From Bacillota bacterium (GTDB lineage Bacteria > Bacillota > Limnochordia > Darwinibacteriales > Darwinibacteriaceae), in contig JAAZLY010000036.1 in the NCBI GenBank assembly GCA_012799115.1, positions 1 to 7,412 on the forward strand: a stretch of 7,412 nt of DNA, read 5' to 3'. The notes under the pieces are model-generated. The model saw nothing but the letters and a program-made list of their open reading frames with translations. It was not told the DNA's origin and searched no databases. A program made the translations under genes and the position numbers. This document shows positions 6,506 to 7,412 of the stretch, piece after piece. Positions within the stretch are counted from its first letter, which is position 1; every line of letters begins with the position of its first letter.

Positions 6506-6804
6506 GATATGTAAAAGATGTGGCTTTGGTGATACGTAGTAAGAATGCTGGTCCCTATGAACTAACCTTTGACTTAATGTTTCCAAGTGCAGAGGTCTAC
6601 AATGAGGTAAAAGATGCGATCACAAAGGAGAAGGTGGCCGCCTTGTACAAGATTGAGGAGAGTAAGGTGTTATCGATTATTCACTTTGCTCCGGCACACG
6701 CAGTCAAGATCACCATTGTTCGTCCTCGACCCTCTGGCGATCTAGGAGAGACAGATGTGTATGGTGCGCAACAACACACACCATTATTCGAATTGACATA
6801 TTAG
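6502..6804 (+). CDS. DUF4387 family protein, probable partner of the AtuA-like protein
   Basis: This 100-residue soluble protein matches the DUF4387 family by its N-terminal block VIRSKNAGPYELTFD (10-24), a hallmark of the family, followed by HFAPAHAVKITIVRP (61-75) with His61 and His66, and a glycine-rich stretch leading to DVYGAQQHTPL (85-95). DUF4387 domains are known to occur next to, or fused to, AtuA-like proteins, so the pair probably makes one enzyme. The ATG overlaps the previous stop by 4 bp and follows GGGGAGGAG (6487-6495) at 6 nt, a strong site that would allow stoichiometric production. No reaction has been assigned that I know of. The conserved Arg12, Lys14, Asn15 and the two histidines are the obvious candidates for ligand or metal contacts, but that is inference. 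Confidence 0.85.
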   Translation: MRYVKDVALVIRSKNAGPYELTFDLMFPSAEVYNEVKDAITKEKVAALYKIEESKVLSIIHFAPAHAVKITIVRPRPSGDLGETDVYGAQQHTPLFELTY

Positions 6805-6806
6805 AT

Positions 6807-6824
6807 AAGGAGTGCTGCAAATTG
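6807..6824 (+). promoter_or_regulatory. Ribosome site that decides the TTG start of mal
   Basis: AAGGAG (6807-6812) is 9 nt before TTG 6822. No in-frame ATG is nearby, and a product starting at this TTG aligns from its first residue with the start of known methylaspartate ammonia-lyases. It is the second TTG start in this operon, after glmE. Confidence 0.85.
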
Positions 6825-7412
6825 AGAATCAAAGAAGTTATCTTATCCAAAGGACTTACCGGCTTTTATTTCGATGATCAAAAGGCCATTCGCAAAGGAG
6901 ACTATGTGGAAAACGGGTTGACGTATGACGGAGATCCCGTTACTCCTGGCTTTACCAAGATTCGCCAAGCAGGTGAGAGTGTATCGGTTCAGTTGCTCCT
7001 AGAAGATGGGCAAGTGGCTTACGGTGACTGTGCCGCTGTGCAGTATTCAGGTGCAGGGGGAAGGGATCCACTCTTCTTAGCGGATGACTACATTCCTACC
7101 ATTGAGAAACACATTATTCCGTTCCTCACTGGCAAAGAACTGACATCCTTCCGCGCCTTGGCTGAAGCAGTCGACAAGATCGTGGACGAACAAGGAAAGC
7201 CTCTCCACACCGCTATTCGCTATGGTGTAACCCAAGCCATTTTGGATGCAGTAGCCCGTGCCCAGCATTTGACCATGGTTGAAGTCATTGTCAATGAATA
7301 TAACCTGGAATTGATTCCAGAGCCCGTCTTGATCTTCGCCCAAACAGGTGACGATCGTAAGGTTAATGCAGATCGTATGATTATCAAGCATGTTGATGTT
7401 CTCCCACATGGA
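6822..7412 (+). CDS. mal: Methylaspartate ammonia-lyase, N-terminal part, cut by the window end
   Basis: Mal (beta-methylaspartase) is an enolase-superfamily enzyme that removes ammonia from (2S,3S)-3-methylaspartate to give mesaconate, the step after glutamate mutase. The window holds 197 codons of an expected 413 or so, and the frame is still open at the edge. The visible part covers the N-terminal capping domain and the beginning of the barrel. LTGFYFDDQKAI (12-23), GDCAAVQYSGAGGRDPLFLA (68-87), HTAIRYGVTQAILDAVA and FAQTGDD are nearly the same as in the Clostridium tetanomorphum enzyme. Gln74, Gln174 and His196 correspond to its Gln73, Gln172 and His194, which contact substrate. The metal ligands and catalytic lysine (Lys331 there) lie beyond the window. 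The gene starts 17 nt after the DUF4387 stop and is clearly part of the operon. Intactness of the rest cannot be judged. Confidence 0.96.
   Translation, partial: MRIKEVILSKGLTGFYFDDQKAIRKGDYVENGLTYDGDPVTPGFTKIRQAGESVSVQLLLEDGQVAYGDCAAVQYSGAGGRDPLFLADDYIPTIEKHIIPFLTGKELTSFRALAEAVDKIVDEQGKPLHTAIRYGVTQAILDAVARAQHLTMVEVIVNEYNLELIPEPVLIFAQTGDDRKVNADRMIIKHVDVLPHG

Noticed and set aside
7077..7409. 110-codon open frame on the minus strand at the window end
   Set aside because: It is antisense to well-conserved mal sequence and shows no family features.

Overview
The window looks like part of the chromosome of an anaerobic, spore-forming member of the Bacillota (Clostridia in the broad sense). The spore-specific protease SpoIVB follows recN, a classic Bacillota gene order, and is followed by genes for coenzyme B12-dependent glutamate fermentation through methylaspartate. 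The DNA is of roughly middling GC content, with ATG, GTG and TTG starts and strong purine-rich Shine-Dalgarno sites. Genus cannot be read from the sequence. All recognised genes are on the + strand.

Region 1 (1-1778): the C-terminal third or less of recN (DNA repair ATPase), a gap of about 100 bp, then spoIVB, a PDZ/S55 serine protease that signals from forespore to mother cell. spoIVB's conserved part is followed at once by a strong intrinsic terminator (1739-1778). Oddly, its reading frame has no stop before the terminator and runs through it to 1914, into the next gene. In most spore-formers spo0A comes next; here it does not.

Region 2 (1779-1852): a short control region between the terminator and the metabolic operon. 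It holds a possible -10 box and a 16-bp near-palindrome centred on AACGTT, which resembles an operator of a LacI/CcpA-type repressor.

Region 3 (1853-7412): a tightly packed operon, glmS - glmL - glmE - AtuA-like/DUF1446 gene - DUF4387 gene - mal (cut off by the window end). GlmS (B12-binding subunit) and GlmE (catalytic subunit) form glutamate mutase, which turns L-glutamate into (2S,3S)-3-methylaspartate. GlmL is the ASKHA-type ATPase thought to reactivate the mutase. Mal removes ammonia from methylaspartate to give mesaconate. The two genes lodged between glmE and mal belong to a partnered pair of families with no settled function in this pathway. They are the most interesting unknown here, plausibly acting on mesaconate, citramalate or a related intermediate. 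Genes for later steps (mesaconate hydration, citramalate cleavage) are not in the window and may lie downstream.

No RNA genes, CRISPR arrays, insertion sequences or long repeats were seen. The only gene-free stretches are shorter than 110 bp.
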